Part shown: one piece after another, positions 24,595 to 33,392 of the stretch
Numbering within the stretch: the first letter of the stretch is position 1
Layout of the letters: every line of letters begins with the position of its first letter
Source of the DNA: Paenibacillus apiarius
Lineage (GTDB): Bacteria > Bacillota > Bacilli > Paenibacillales > Paenibacillaceae
Assembly (NCBI RefSeq): GCF_017052585.1
Contig: NZ_JAFFHZ010000001.1
Coordinates: forward strand, 4,092,001-4,156,000
Length of the DNA stretch: 64,000 nucleotides
Reading direction: 5' to 3'
Notes under the pieces: generated by a model
What the model was told of the DNA's origin: nothing
The model's input: the letters and a program-made list of their open reading frames with translations, nothing else
The model's database searches: none
Made by a program: the position numbers and the translations under genes

Positions 24595-26280
24595 TTAAAT
24601 CTTGAGGATACCGCCTTGGCTGGCGTTGGTGACCAGCTTGGAGTAACGAGCCAAGTAACCCGTTTTCACTTTTGGTTCAAAGTCCTTCCAAGTGGAGCGG
24701 CGGCGTTCGAGCTCTTCATCGGACACCTGCAGCTCAATTTTGCGATTGTTCAGATCCAATTCGATAATATCTCCGTCTTCCACGAATGCAATCGGTCCGC
24801 CTTCGGCCGCTTCCGGGGAGATGTGGCCGATGCTGATGCCGCGGGATGCGCCCGAGAAACGTCCGTCCGTAATGAGACCGACCTTCGCTCCCAAGCCCAT
24901 GCCGACAATTTGCGAAGTTGGCGCTAACATTTCAGGCATGCCCGGTCCGCCCTTCGGACCCTCGTAACGGATGACGACAACATGGCCCTCCTTCACTTTG
25001 CCGTTCGCGATGCCGGCGAGCGCCTCGTCTTGCGAATCGAAGCAGATGGCAGGACCGATGTGACGGCCGCCGACGGATGGATCAACCGCGCCGACCTTCA
25101 CGATGGCGCCTTCCGGAGCCAAGTTGCCGAACAGGACCGCGAGTCCGCCGCGCTCGCTGTGCGGATGATCAAGCGTGTGAATGACTTCGGCATTCTGAAT
25201 GTCACAGCCAGCTACATTCTCGCGCAGCGTCTTGCCCGTAACTGTAATGCACTCGCCATGCAGAGCGCCTTCCTTCTTGAACAGCTCGTTCAAGACTGCG
25301 CTCACGCCCCCGGCATTGTGCACATCTTCGATGTGATAATCCGACGCCGGAGCGATCTTCGCCAAGTGCGGCACGCGCGCGGCCACCTCGTTAATGCGCT
25401 CGATCGGATATTCAAAGCCAGCTTCTCTTGCAATGGCCAGCGTATGCAGAACCGTATTGGTCGAACCGCCCAAAGCCATATCAAGCGCGAAGGCGTTGTC
25501 GATCGCCAGCTCGGTGACGATATCGCGCGGCTTAATGTCGTCTTTAATAAGGTTCATCAATTGCTTGGCAGAGCGCTTGACGAATTCGCGGCGTTCCGGT
25601 GACACGGCGAGAATGGTTCCATTGCCCGGGAGGGCGATGCCGAGCGCTTCCGCCAAGCAGTTCATCGAGTTCGCCGTGAACATGCCGGAGCAGGAACCGC
25701 ATGTCGGACAGCCGAATTGTTCCAGCTCCTGCAAGCCTTCTTCATCGAGCTTGCCGGCCTGATAAGCGCCGACCCCTTCAAATACGCTGGATAAGGAGAT
25801 GGAGCGTCCGGACGAATCTTTGCCGGCCTTCATCGGCCCGCCGCTGACGAATACGGTCGGTATATTGACGCGAAGCGCGCCCATGATCATGCCGGGTGTA
25901 ATCTTGTCACAGTTCGGGATGCAGACCATGCCGTCGAACCAGTGCGCGGATACGACGGTTTCCAGCGAATCCGCAATAATCTCGCGGCTCGGCAAGGAGT
26001 AGCGCATGCCGATGTGTCCCATCGCGATGCCGTCATCGACGCCGATCGTGTTGAACTCGAACGGCACGCCGCCCGCTTCGCGTATCGCTTCCTTAACAAG
26101 CTTGCCGAACTCTTGCAAATGAACATGACCCGGAATGATATCGATATAAGAGTTGCACACCGCAATAAACGGCTTGTCGAAATCCTCTTCTTTGACGCCT
26201 GCAGCACGCAGCAAGCTGCGGTGAGGCGCACGATCAAAGCCTTTTTTAATCATGTCTGAGCGCATCTTTTTGGCTGTCAT
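24595..26280 (-). CDS. ilvD: Dihydroxy-acid dehydratase
   Basis: This 561-residue iron-sulfur enzyme converts 2,3-dihydroxy-isovalerate and its homologue into the 2-oxo acids that precede valine, isoleucine and leucine. Expected features are present: C-N-S-Y near the N-terminus, C-D-K-I-T-P-G-M, and [10 protein letters not shown] with cluster cysteines. Also seen are G-G-S-T-N-T-V-L-H and the C-terminal [11 protein letters not shown]. The start at 26280 has GGAGGTT 8 bases upstream; a reading extended to 26418 adds a non-homologous leader that runs over the promoter. It is alone here; the rest of the ilv-leu pathway is not in the window. Confidence 0.97.
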   Translation of the reverse strand: MTAKKMRSDMIKKGFDRAPHRSLLRAAGVKEEDFDKPFIAVCNSYIDIIPGHVHLQEFGKLVKEAIREAGGVPFEFNTIGVDDGIAMGHIGMRYSLPSREIIADSLETVVSAHWFDGMVCIPNCDKITPGMIMGALRVNIPTVFVSGGPMKAGKDSSGRSISLSSVFEGVGAYQAGKLDEEGLQELEQFGCPTCGSCSGMFTANSMNCLAEALGIALPGNGTILAVSPERREFVKRSAKQLMNLIKDDIKPRDIVTELAIDNAFALDMALGGSTNTVLHTLAIAREAGFEYPIERINEVAARVPHLAKIAPASDYHIEDVHNAGGVSAVLNELFKKEGALHGECITVTGKTLRENVAGCDIQNAEVIHTLDHPHSERGGLAVLFGNLAPEGAIVKVGAVDPSVGGRHIGPAICFDSQDEALAGIANGKVKEGHVVVIRYEGPKGGPGMPEMLAPTSQIVGMGLGAKVGLITDGRFSGASRGISIGHISPEAAEGGPIAFVEDGDIIELDLNNRKIELQVSDEELERRRSTWKDFEPKVKTGYLARYSKLVTNASQGGILKI

Positions 26281-26380
26281 AAATGGTGAACCTCCGTCTC
26301 TCTTGCTCCCCGTTATGCGGGATGAATGGAATGTTAGCTTGCTTTTTTCAAAGTACGCCAATGGGTATTTCTTAGAGTCT

Positions 26381-26408
26381 ATCATAACTGCTCTGCTTTT
26401 TCTACCAA
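26381..26408 (-). promoter_or_regulatory. Candidate promoter of ilvD
   Basis: On the minus strand, TTGGTA, 16 bases, TATGAT (complement of 26381-26386). The leader to the ATG is about 95 bases and shows no T-box features (no T-box sequence, no Stem I motifs). Confidence 0.45.
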
Positions 26409-26527
26409 CTTTAAACAAGCTTTAGGCCGCATTCCAACAGGGAAAAACCGGAAAATCCAGCATGTTTTTATCGCTGAAAACGTATACATACTACGACATT
26501 ATTCTCATTCTGTATGGAGGCATGGCG

Positions 26528-27745
26528 ATGATGAAATCACCCCATCCGTATGAGCAATATACAGAACAGTTCGCAGAGCTGCAAGCGCCGCTCGCTTGTC
26601 TAAACCTGGATCTGTTGGAGCAAAATGCGCAGGAAGTGCTGAGACGCGCTGGCGCCAAACCGGTGCGCATCGCCACGAAATCGATCCGCTCGCTTGAGGT
26701 GCTGCGGTACGTCCTGACGCTGAGTCCAAGGTTTGAAGGGATCATGTGTTATTCGCCATGGGAGGCGGCTGCTCTGGCGCAGGCCGGATTCGCCGATGTT
26801 CTCTTGGGATATCCTACGATGGATGCCGCGGCATTGGCGGAAATAGCCAGATTCTCATCGAGAGCGCACTGGACGAATGACATCACTCTGATGGCGGACT
26901 GCCTAGAGCAGCTCCAATTGGCTGAGGCGATCGGGCGGGAGAAGGGCGCATGCTTCGCGGTATGTCTCGACATCGACATGTCCTCCTCCTTATACGGCAT
27001 CCATTTCGGTGTCCGACGTTCGCCGCTCCGCACCGTTGAAGAGACACTGCGGCTGGCGGAGTACGTCCGCCGCTCCCCTTCGTTGACGCTCAGGGGCGTC
27101 ATGGGTTATGAAGCGCAGATGGCGGGGGTAGCGGATTCCGTACCGGGCGCCGCCATGATGAACGCCTTCGTCCGCCATTTGAAGCGGCGATCGGGCAAGG
27201 ACATTCAGGCTCGCCGCTCCCGTATCGTGCAGGCGCTATCTGCCGAAGGGCACGAGCTTGCCTTCGTGAATGGCGGCGGCACGGGGAGTCTGGGCTTTAC
27301 CGCTGCGGATGCCAGCGTAACGGAAGTAACGGCCGGGTCTGCCTTCTTCAACCCTGCTTTGTTCGACCATTATGCAGGCTTGAAGCTGTACCCCGCCGCT
27401 TCGTTCGCGCTGCCTGTCGTCCGCGTTCCGAAGCAATGCATCTATACATGCTTCGGAGGCGGATACGTAGCTTCGGGGGCGGCGGGCAAGGATAAATATC
27501 CACGACCGATATGGCCGGAAGGCGGAGTGCTGCTCCCGAGCGAAGGAGCAGGCGAGGTGCAGACGCCGGTGAAATATCCGGCAGGGGGCAGCGCCGTATC
27601 GCTTCAGAGCGGGGATTGGATATGGTTCAGGCATGCCAAGGCAGGCGAACTATGCGAACGATTCCGGGAGCTGCACGTTGTGCAAGGCGGCGTCAGACTT
27701 GGAACGTGGGCAACTTATCGGGGAGAAGGGTGGTGCTTCGGATGA
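26528..27745 (+). CDS. PLP-dependent D-threonine aldolase / D-serine dehydratase-like enzyme
   Basis: This 405-residue fold-type III PLP enzyme (alanine racemase-like N-terminal barrel plus C-terminal beta domain) is often annotated amino acid deaminase/aldolase. The PLP lysine is K51 in R-I-A-T-K-S-I-R-S. The barrel continues with C-L-D-I-D-M-S-S and R-G-V-M-G-Y-E-A. The phosphate-binding glycine turn is V-N-G-G-G-T-G-S. The C-terminal domain carries C-F-G-G-G-Y-V and R-H-A-K-A-G-E-L, with the His and Cys expected of the metal site in the DSD-like family. ATG 26528 follows GGAGG by 7 bases. It overlaps the next gene by 4 bases (ATGA), so the two products probably act in one pathway. Confidence 0.75.
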   Translation: MMKSPHPYEQYTEQFAELQAPLACLNLDLLEQNAQEVLRRAGAKPVRIATKSIRSLEVLRYVLTLSPRFEGIMCYSPWEAAALAQAGFADVLLGYPTMDAAALAEIARFSSRAHWTNDITLMADCLEQLQLAEAIGREKGACFAVCLDIDMSSSLYGIHFGVRRSPLRTVEETLRLAEYVRRSPSLTLRGVMGYEAQMAGVADSVPGAAMMNAFVRHLKRRSGKDIQARRSRIVQALSAEGHELAFVNGGGTGSLGFTAADASVTEVTAGSAFFNPALFDHYAGLKLYPAASFALPVVRVPKQCIYTCFGGGYVASGAAGKDKYPRPIWPEGGVLLPSEGAGEVQTPVKYPAGGSAVSLQSGDWIWFRHAKAGELCERFRELHVVQGGVRLGTWATYRGEGWCFG

Positions 27746-29049
27746 GATCGGCTTCAGAGCGGCTGCGTTGGAGCAACTGGTCGGGAACCGTGCAGTGCGA
27801 ACCGGAGCGAATATTGCGCCCAGACACGGAAGACCGGGTATCCGAGCTTGTTCAAGCGGCAGCGCGCCTAGGAAAAACAGTGCGCATTATCGGCGCGGGC
27901 CATTCGTTCACCCCGCTTGGCGAGACAGCGGAATGGATGGTGCAATTGGACCGGATCCAGGGCATCCGCGAGCTGAACGAAGCGGAGGGCACCGCCACCG
28001 TCTACGCGGGCACGAGGCTGAAGGATCTGGGCGATCTGCTCTTTGCGAATGGATGGGCGCAGGAGAATCTGGGCGACATCAACCGTCAAACGATTGGCGG
28101 CGCAATCGGCACGGGCACGCACGGTACCGGGGCCGGATACGGCAGCTTGGCGACTCAAGCCGTGCGGTTCAGGACCGTGCTCGGGGATGGAAGCGTCGTG
28201 AACGTCGATGCCGGCCGTCCTGATTGGTTCAAAGCAATGCAAGTGTCGCTCGGCGCCTTCGGCATCATTACGGAAGTGACGCTGCGCATTGTGCCCGCCA
28301 AGCGCAAGCGCCTGATCAGCTTCCGCACGACGCTCGAGGAGACGCTGGCCCGGCTTGACGAGTGGCGGGTTCAGCACGAGCACTTTGAATTTTTCTGGTT
28401 TCCCCATACGGCTGGCACACAGGTGAAGACGATGAATACGACTGCAGTCGAGGCGAGGCCGAACAGGCGCTGGAATGAGTGGAGCAAATATGTGGTGGAG
28501 AACGGGCTGTTCTGGGGCATGTCGGAAGCATGCCGTCTCATGCCGTCTTTAAGCAGGCATGTCAGCCGGGCATCCGCGCGCTTCGTGCCCGTGTTCGATG
28601 AAGTGGGTTACGGTCACAGGCTTTTCGTCACGCCAAGACATGTGAAGTTTAACGAGATGGAATACAGTGTCCCGGCGGAAGCGATGCGCGGGGCTCTCCT
28701 CGACATTCAGCGCGCGGTGCAAAAGCGCCGTTTCGCCGTTCACTTTCCGGTGGAGTGCCGATATGTGCGGGGAGACGATATATGGCTGTCTCCGGCTTAT
28801 GGCCGCGATTCGGCTTATATTGCGGTGCATATGTATAAAGGGATGCCGTTTCAGGCGTATTTTGAGGAGATGGAGCGTATCTTGCTGCATCACGGCGGCA
28901 GGCCGCATTGGGGGAAGTGGCATTCGCTGGCGGCGGAACAATTGCGCCCTCTTTATCCGAAATGGGGCCATGCGATGGCAATCCGCGAGCAATGCGATCC
29001 GGCCGGCATCTTGATGAATGGCTACGTCAGGCGGTTATTAGGGGAGTGA
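27742..29049 (+). CDS. FAD-linked oxidase, D-arabinono-1,4-lactone oxidase family
   Basis: This 435-residue flavoenzyme has a VAO/PCMH-type FAD domain followed by the ALO domain. The FAD site shows R-I-I-G-A-G-H-S-F-T-P (around residue 50; the His is the usual position of covalent FAD linkage), then G-G-A-I-G-T-G-T-H-G-T-G and G-A-F-G-I-I-T-E-V-T-L. The C-terminal end has the family motif P-x-W-G-K-W-H (here R-P-H-W-G-K-W-H). Family members oxidise sugar lactones or alditols to produce H2O2. It starts inside the ATGA overlap with the PLP enzyme gene; the true substrate of the pair is unknown. Confidence 0.85.
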   Translation: MRSASERLRWSNWSGTVQCEPERILRPDTEDRVSELVQAAARLGKTVRIIGAGHSFTPLGETAEWMVQLDRIQGIRELNEAEGTATVYAGTRLKDLGDLLFANGWAQENLGDINRQTIGGAIGTGTHGTGAGYGSLATQAVRFRTVLGDGSVVNVDAGRPDWFKAMQVSLGAFGIITEVTLRIVPAKRKRLISFRTTLEETLARLDEWRVQHEHFEFFWFPHTAGTQVKTMNTTAVEARPNRRWNEWSKYVVENGLFWGMSEACRLMPSLSRHVSRASARFVPVFDEVGYGHRLFVTPRHVKFNEMEYSVPAEAMRGALLDIQRAVQKRRFAVHFPVECRYVRGDDIWLSPAYGRDSAYIAVHMYKGMPFQAYFEEMERILLHHGGRPHWGKWHSLAAEQLRPLYPKWGHAMAIREQCDPAGILMNGYVRRLLGE

Positions 29050-29066
29050 CTTCGGGGGCGCACAAC

Positions 29067-29096
29067 GAACCGCCCGTCAGCTCAGGAGGGCGGTTC
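29067..29096. terminator. Hairpin between convergent genes
   Basis: GAACCGCCC (29067-29075) pairs with GGGCGGTTC (29088-29096), followed by TTATATTA. It lies 17 bases after the oxidase gene and before the end of the convergent acyltransferase gene. Confidence 0.65.
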
Positions 29097-29133
29097 TTAT
29101 ATTACCTATCATGTCTCCATGACGACATGGATT

Positions 29134-30246
29134 TTATTTTCTTTGCGCTTGCCGGCTCATTCTTGTCATTCCGCGGTGCAGCACGGACCGGCGCGTCCAC
29201 GCCGCGATTTTGTCCCATTTCGGTTCAATGATTGGATGGCAGCATTCCCGAACCTGAGGCTGCGCCAGCATGATCGCGCCCGCAACCGAAGCGGCAATCA
29301 GCAGCGCCGTTTCAAACCCGGCGGAAATATGATTGTAAATCCCGGAATACACGACAAAGCGGATGACGATGCCGTGAATCAAAAAGACGTACAGCGTGCG
29401 TTGACCGAGAGCGGTAATGCCGTTGTTCCGCTGGGGCACCCATGCCAGAAAAGCGATGGAGGCGACGAGCTCCAATCCATAAATGCCAAGCCGCAGAACG
29501 GATGCCGTCAAGAAGCCGCCCGTCCATCCCAGCTCGCGGAATGTCATGTTGTTCATCAGCCAGACCGGATTAATTCGATTCGCGGTCATGTACAGCGCAA
29601 CGAGAATTGCTGCGGATAAGGCTGCCGCCAGCAGGCGGAGCGCCGGCGTAATGCGGGCGCGGAACGCATCGAAGTTGAAGGCATAGCCGATGACGAAGAA
29701 CGGCAAATATACGACGGACCGCGAGATGCCGAGCCATGCGCCTTCCACCGGAAGAAATCCGACGAGCACGCCGAGCATGATCGACAGTATGATCGGATGG
29801 CGGACTTGACAGCGAGTGAAGAGCATCATCATAAGCCGCCAGAACATGTGCCCGACAAGGAACCATAGCAATAGATACGGCATAAAGAACGAGTGCGTAA
29901 TGCCCGGAACCCGGAACAGGAGCACATCGAGCAAGGAATATATCGATTGGAAAATGACATACTGCAGGGCAATCTGCTTCAATACGCGGATACCTGCTTG
30001 ACCGTTCAGGTTATGACGAGCGAAATAACCGGTCACAAAAACGAACAGAGGCATATGAAACGCATAAATCCACAGAAATAGAGCTTTGATTTCCGGCATG
30101 CCGCCAATCAGAGGTTCGATGGCATTGCCGACAAATACGCATACGATTAATAAAAAACGCAAGTTTAATGCAAATGTTTCTCCACTCCCATGCAACGTTG
30201 CCAATGCTTTCTCGGGGGCGGTCCGTGTCAACCAGCGCTCCCTCAT
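29134..30246 (-). CDS. Acyltransferase 3-family membrane protein
   Basis: This 370-residue polytopic protein has about ten hydrophobic segments and resembles the acyltransferase-3/fucose 4-O-acetylase group that acetylates surface sugars. Recognisable features are the first helix N-L-R-F-L-L-I-V-C-V-F-V-G-N-A-I-E-P-L, the Y-A-F-H-M-P-L-F-V-F-V-T-G-Y-F motif, and L-G-Q-R-T-L-Y-V-F-L-I-H-G. In the first helix the family normally has a catalytic His (as in V-x-G-H); here it is Asn. The last ~35 residues form a basic cytoplasmic tail. AGGGAGGGA precedes the ATG. An FNR-type site lies 150 bases upstream, shared with the divergent ywiC-like gene. Confidence 0.75.
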   Translation of the reverse strand: MRERWLTRTAPEKALATLHGSGETFALNLRFLLIVCVFVGNAIEPLIGGMPEIKALFLWIYAFHMPLFVFVTGYFARHNLNGQAGIRVLKQIALQYVIFQSIYSLLDVLLFRVPGITHSFFMPYLLLWFLVGHMFWRLMMMLFTRCQVRHPIILSIMLGVLVGFLPVEGAWLGISRSVVYLPFFVIGYAFNFDAFRARITPALRLLAAALSAAILVALYMTANRINPVWLMNNMTFRELGWTGGFLTASVLRLGIYGLELVASIAFLAWVPQRNNGITALGQRTLYVFLIHGIVIRFVVYSGIYNHISAGFETALLIAASVAGAIMLAQPQVRECCHPIIEPKWDKIAAWTRRSVLHRGMTRMSRQAQRK

Positions 30247-30397
30247 GGTATAAGTCCCTCCCTACGACATCAACCAATCGGCCTTTCTTTATATGTGAGA
30301 CGTGATTCAAAAAGTCCGTTTACCTTTGAGCCCGCTCTGTTGGCCGAAATTTCTTATTATTTACAATTTAAAATTATCATAGCTGGTTGGCGTATAT

Positions 30398-30413
30398 TGT
30401 GATTAACATCACA
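30398..30413. promoter_or_regulatory. FNR/CRP-type binding site between divergent genes
   Basis: TGTGATTAACATCACA matches the B. subtilis Fnr consensus TGTGA-N6-TCACA perfectly. It sits between the acyltransferase gene (start 30246, minus) and the ywiC-like gene (start 30537, plus). Minus-strand TATGAT (complement of 30376-30381) lies downstream of it at roughly class II distance (about 5 bases closer than ideal); no matching -10 was seen on the plus strand. Which gene it controls is unresolved. Confidence 0.6.
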
Positions 30414-30536
30414 AAGACGGAGACGAAAGCGCTGCGCACTTTTGACAGAATTGCGAACGTTGCCCTGACTCCTTAGACACAAGCTCCTTCTTGAAGTAAC
30501 ATATCCGCATAGGGAAATTGAAAGGGGATGCAGAAT

Positions 30537-31295
30537 ATGTCTGCCGTGTCTGCTGATAGCCGCAGCCGCCGGCTCCAGCGTGTGCGAGCATATATACCGA
30601 ATCAGCATGGAGCATGGGCCATGCTGATCGTGCCTTTCGCAATCGGCATGTTGGCGAGCCGGCCCAACATGACGCATGTGTGGCTGTTTGTGGCTTGGCT
30701 TGCTGTGTATTGCGGTTCCTTCGCATGCATGCAATGGTTAAAAACGAGGCGGACAACGGTGTACCGGGGTCCTATGCTGGCATACGGAGCAACATTTGCC
30801 GTATCGGCCATTGTCGTGGTTGCGCTGCGCCCCGATATTTGGCGGATGGGCGCGGTGATGCTGCCGTTGTTCGCCGTTAACCTGATGTTTGCCAAGCAGA
30901 AGAACGAGCGGCATTTGTTGAACGATTTCGTTGCCGTGTTGCAATTTTGCTGGATGCTCGTCATCTCGTTCGAGATCGGCGGCGGCACGGATTGGAGCCT
31001 GGCTTGGCGCTTGTTTGCCGCTTGTGTGCTGTACTTTGTCGGGACTGTATTTTACGTGAAGACGATGATACGCGAAAAAGGAAATCCCGTATATTATGCG
31101 TTATCGGTCATCGTGCACCTGATTGCGGCTTCTGCCGTTGGACTGTTGTTTCCAGCGTGGATTGCAGTGCCGTTCGCGCTCTTGTTCATCCGCGCGGTGT
31201 GGATGCCGAAGCAAGCCGTAACGGTGAAGCAGGTCGGCATTGCGGAGATCGGTTTTAGCGCCGTCACCGCTTGCTCGCTCATTGCGGTTCTCTAA
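30537..31295 (+). CDS. ywiC: YwiC-like membrane protein
   Basis: This is a 252-residue integral membrane protein of the YwiC family, recognised by the N-terminal Y-I-P-N-Q-H-G-A-W-A-M-L and about seven hydrophobic segments, with K-T-M-I-R-E-K-G-N near residue 170. The molecular function is unknown; in B. subtilis ywiC lies in the anaerobic nar/fnr region. ATG 30537 was chosen because AAAGGGG (30521-30527) is 9 bases upstream; ATG 30528 abuts that site. An FNR-type site lies about 125 bases upstream, which fits the family's context. A terminator follows at once, so it is monocistronic. Confidence 0.82.
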   Translation: MSAVSADSRSRRLQRVRAYIPNQHGAWAMLIVPFAIGMLASRPNMTHVWLFVAWLAVYCGSFACMQWLKTRRTTVYRGPMLAYGATFAVSAIVVVALRPDIWRMGAVMLPLFAVNLMFAKQKNERHLLNDFVAVLQFCWMLVISFEIGGGTDWSLAWRLFAACVLYFVGTVFYVKTMIREKGNPVYYALSVIVHLIAASAVGLLFPAWIAVPFALLFIRAVWMPKQAVTVKQVGIAEIGFSAVTACSLIAVL

Positions 31296-31298
31296 ACT

Positions 31299-31341
31299 GG
31301 CAAGGCTGTTCTGCCTGAATTGGGGAGAGCCTTGCCTTTTT
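31299..31341 (+). terminator. Terminator after the ywiC-like gene
   Basis: GGCAAGGCT (31299-31307) pairs with AGCCTTGCC (31328-31336), followed by TTTTT. Confidence 0.85.
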
Positions 31342-31346
31342 ATCGA

Positions 31347-31376
31347 TTGACGGTGTGGCAAATATAGGATTATGAT
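31347..31376 (+). promoter_or_regulatory. SigA-type promoter of the KDG kinase operon
   Basis: TTGACG (31347-31352), 18 bases, TATGAT (31371-31376), directly after the upstream terminator. The kinase start is 55 bases downstream. Confidence 0.6.
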
Positions 31377-31431
31377 TAATGGCATGAAAGATAGAACCAA
31401 TGGGTTGTGGAGCGAAGGAGGTTGCAGCATC

Positions 31432-32400
31432 ATGCAAGCGTTGTCAAGGGGGAACGAACCAGAAGTAGTAACTTTTGGCGAGTCGATGGCGCTCTTTAGT
31501 TCTGCCGACACACGGGGGCTGGAGTACGCGCAGACGGTAGGAAAATCGTTCGGTGGCGCCGAGAGCAATGTGGCTATCGGCTTGGCGCGCTTAGGCCACC
31601 GTGTCGGTTGGTGCGGCCGGTTGGGGAAAGACCCGCTGGGCCGTCATATCTGGAAAGCGATTCGCGGGGAAGGCGTTGACGTCTCCCGGGCCGCGCTTGT
31701 CGGCGATGCGCCGACCGGCCTGATGATGAGAGAGCTTGTGGCGGGCAAATCGTCCGTATACTACTATCGTAAGGGGTCGGCCGCAAGCCGTATGGAGACG
31801 GAACATTTGGATATGCAATATATAAGTTCCGCACGCATGCTGCACGTTACCGGCATTACATGCGCCTTGAGCGACAGTAGTGCGGATACGGTGGCGGCTG
31901 CGGTTCGGACGGCGAAGGCGGCGGGTGTGAAGGTGTGCTTCGACCCGAATTTGCGGCTTAAGCTGTGGACGATTGAAGAGGCGCGGGCGCGTCTGCTTCC
32001 GTTGTCTCTCGAAGCGGATTATTTTATGCCGGGGCTCGACGAGTTGAAGCTGTTGTACGATACAGAGGATGAAACGGCGATCTTCAAGCGTCTATCTGAG
32101 CTGCCGGGCATCAGCATCGTCAAGGGCGGACAAGGCATGAACTACGTCGTCGAAGGTTCGCATATCGAGGAAATCTCCTATGAGCTGGTCGAGCATGCCG
32201 TAGATACGGTCGGTGCGGGCGATGCCTTTTGCGCCGGCTTTCTGTCCGGAATATTGCGCGGCAGCACTCCGGCCGAAGCCGTTTCATTCGGCAATGTGAT
32301 GGGGGCGATGGTCGTGCAGGCGTTCGGTGATTGGGAGGCGATGCCGACTTGGGAGCAGGTGCAAGCATCGCTTACGAATGCGGTTCATATCGAGCGCTGA
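31432..32400 (+). CDS. kdgK: 2-keto-3-deoxygluconate kinase (PfkB family)
   Basis: This 322-residue cytoplasmic sugar kinase phosphorylates 2-keto-3-deoxygluconate to KDPG in uronate and pectin catabolism. It opens with V-V-T-F-G-E-S-M-A, has the PfkB motif F-G-G-A-E-S-N-V-A near residue 40, and F-D-P-N-L-R typical of KDG kinases. The signature D-T-V-G-A-G-D-A-F-C-A-G-F holds the catalytic Asp and anion hole near 255. AAGGAGG (31415-31421) lies 10 bases before the ATG. The following gene is KDPG aldolase, which fixes the substrate assignment well. Confidence 0.9.
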   Translation: MQALSRGNEPEVVTFGESMALFSSADTRGLEYAQTVGKSFGGAESNVAIGLARLGHRVGWCGRLGKDPLGRHIWKAIRGEGVDVSRAALVGDAPTGLMMRELVAGKSSVYYYRKGSAASRMETEHLDMQYISSARMLHVTGITCALSDSSADTVAAAVRTAKAAGVKVCFDPNLRLKLWTIEEARARLLPLSLEADYFMPGLDELKLLYDTEDETAIFKRLSELPGISIVKGGQGMNYVVEGSHIEEISYELVEHAVDTVGAGDAFCAGFLSGILRGSTPAEAVSFGNVMGAMVVQAFGDWEAMPTWEQVQASLTNAVHIER

Positions 32401-32530
32401 TCGCTGATTAGGTTCCGCAAGCTTGATTTGCAATTCAGACCGCCCGATTTTCAGTTCGTTGCGGTGTTCCGCGCTTGGCTGCCGCACAGAAGATTAAAAG
32501 TAAGGTGCAAGTATGGGGAGGAGAGTCAAC

Positions 32531-33214
32531 ATGGAAAAAATTCGCGTTATCCAACAAATACACGAACAAGGTGTCGTTGCCGTACTGCGCGGGAATTCGC
32601 CTGAAGAGGTCGTTGAAATGGCGGCGCAGGCCATTGCCGGCGGCATTTGCGTCATTGAAGTGACGATGACGGTGCCGAATGCGCTGCAAGCGATCGAACA
32701 ATTAAGACGGATGTACTCTTCGCAATCTTCCAATGTAGACCGCTTTGCGATTATTGGTGCCGGCACCGTGCTTGAGCCCGCCACCGCGCGCGCCTGCATT
32801 TTGGCCGGATCCGAGTTCATCGTCGGCCCGTCGTTGAATGCGGATACAATCAAGATGTGCAATCTGTACCGCATTCCGGTCATGCCTGGCGTAATGACGA
32901 TTGGCGAAGTGCAGGAAGCGCTTGAACTGGGGGCGGACATTATCAAGCTGTTCCCGGGCAATCTGTATGAGCCGTCGATTATTGGAACGATTAAAGGCCC
33001 AATGCCGCAAGCGAACATCATGCCGACCGGCGGGGTCAACGTGGCGAATCTCGGCGATTGGATCAAAGCCGGAGCCGTTGCCGTAGGCATCGGTTCCGAT
33101 TTGACGAAGGAAGCGATCGCATCCGGCGATATGACCTTGGTGCGCAAGAAGGCGGAGCAGTATATGGAGGCGTACCATCGGGCCAAAACCAATCTGTCGC
33201 TGCAGCCGCAATAG
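32531..33214 (+). CDS. kdgA: KDPG aldolase (2-dehydro-3-deoxy-phosphogluconate aldolase)
   Basis: This 227-residue class I aldolase splits KDPG into pyruvate and glyceraldehyde 3-phosphate. It shows G-V-V-A-V-L-R-G near the N-terminus, I-E-V-T-M-T-V-P, G-A-G-T-V-L, P-G-V-M-T and the Schiff-base motif D-I-I-K-L-F-P-G (Lys about residue 138). P-T-G-G-V and G-A-V-A-V-G-I-G-S form the phosphate site. GGGGAGGAGA lies 7 bases before the ATG at 32531. With kdgK it completes the lower uronate pathway; no upper-pathway enzymes are in the window. Confidence 0.93.
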   Translation: MEKIRVIQQIHEQGVVAVLRGNSPEEVVEMAAQAIAGGICVIEVTMTVPNALQAIEQLRRMYSSQSSNVDRFAIIGAGTVLEPATARACILAGSEFIVGPSLNADTIKMCNLYRIPVMPGVMTIGEVQEALELGADIIKLFPGNLYEPSIIGTIKGPMPQANIMPTGGVNVANLGDWIKAGAVAVGIGSDLTKEAIASGDMTLVRKKAEQYMEAYHRAKTNLSLQPQ

Positions 33215-33238
33215 CAGCAACCAGCTCTTATGACTCAT

Positions 33239-33307
33239 ACAACCTCCTCATTTCCATGAAGCCGCGCATCGCGCAGCAATTTATTATGGAGCGGGGAGGT
33301 TGTCTAT
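33239..33307 (+). other. Long-loop inverted repeat after kdgA
   Basis: ACAACCTCC (33239-33247) pairs with GGAGGTTGT (33295-33303), followed by CTATTTT. The 47-base loop contains a smaller GCGCATCGCGC-type hairpin. It could be a weak terminator between kdgA and the regulator gene or a remnant of a rearrangement. Confidence 0.4.
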
Positions 33308-33392
33308 TTTCGGGAACGTTTGCTTGTAGGAACAGACAGGGCCGTGGTGAAGTGAAGAAAAAAGAAGGCGTTTTCAAGAGGCGGTGACCATC

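Noticed and set aside
26281-26400. T-box leader before ilvD
   Set aside because: About 95 bases with no T-box consensus or terminator/antiterminator pair.
27511-27741. Extended start for the FAD-linked oxidase, 77 codons upstream
   Set aside because: It overlaps the PLP enzyme gene; the ATG in the ATGA overlap at 27742 gives the expected family start.
30300-30315. Second copy of the element found before galK (ATTCAAAAAGTCCG)
   Set aside because: Only a short match to one terminal repeat; no partner repeat or internal hairpins nearby.
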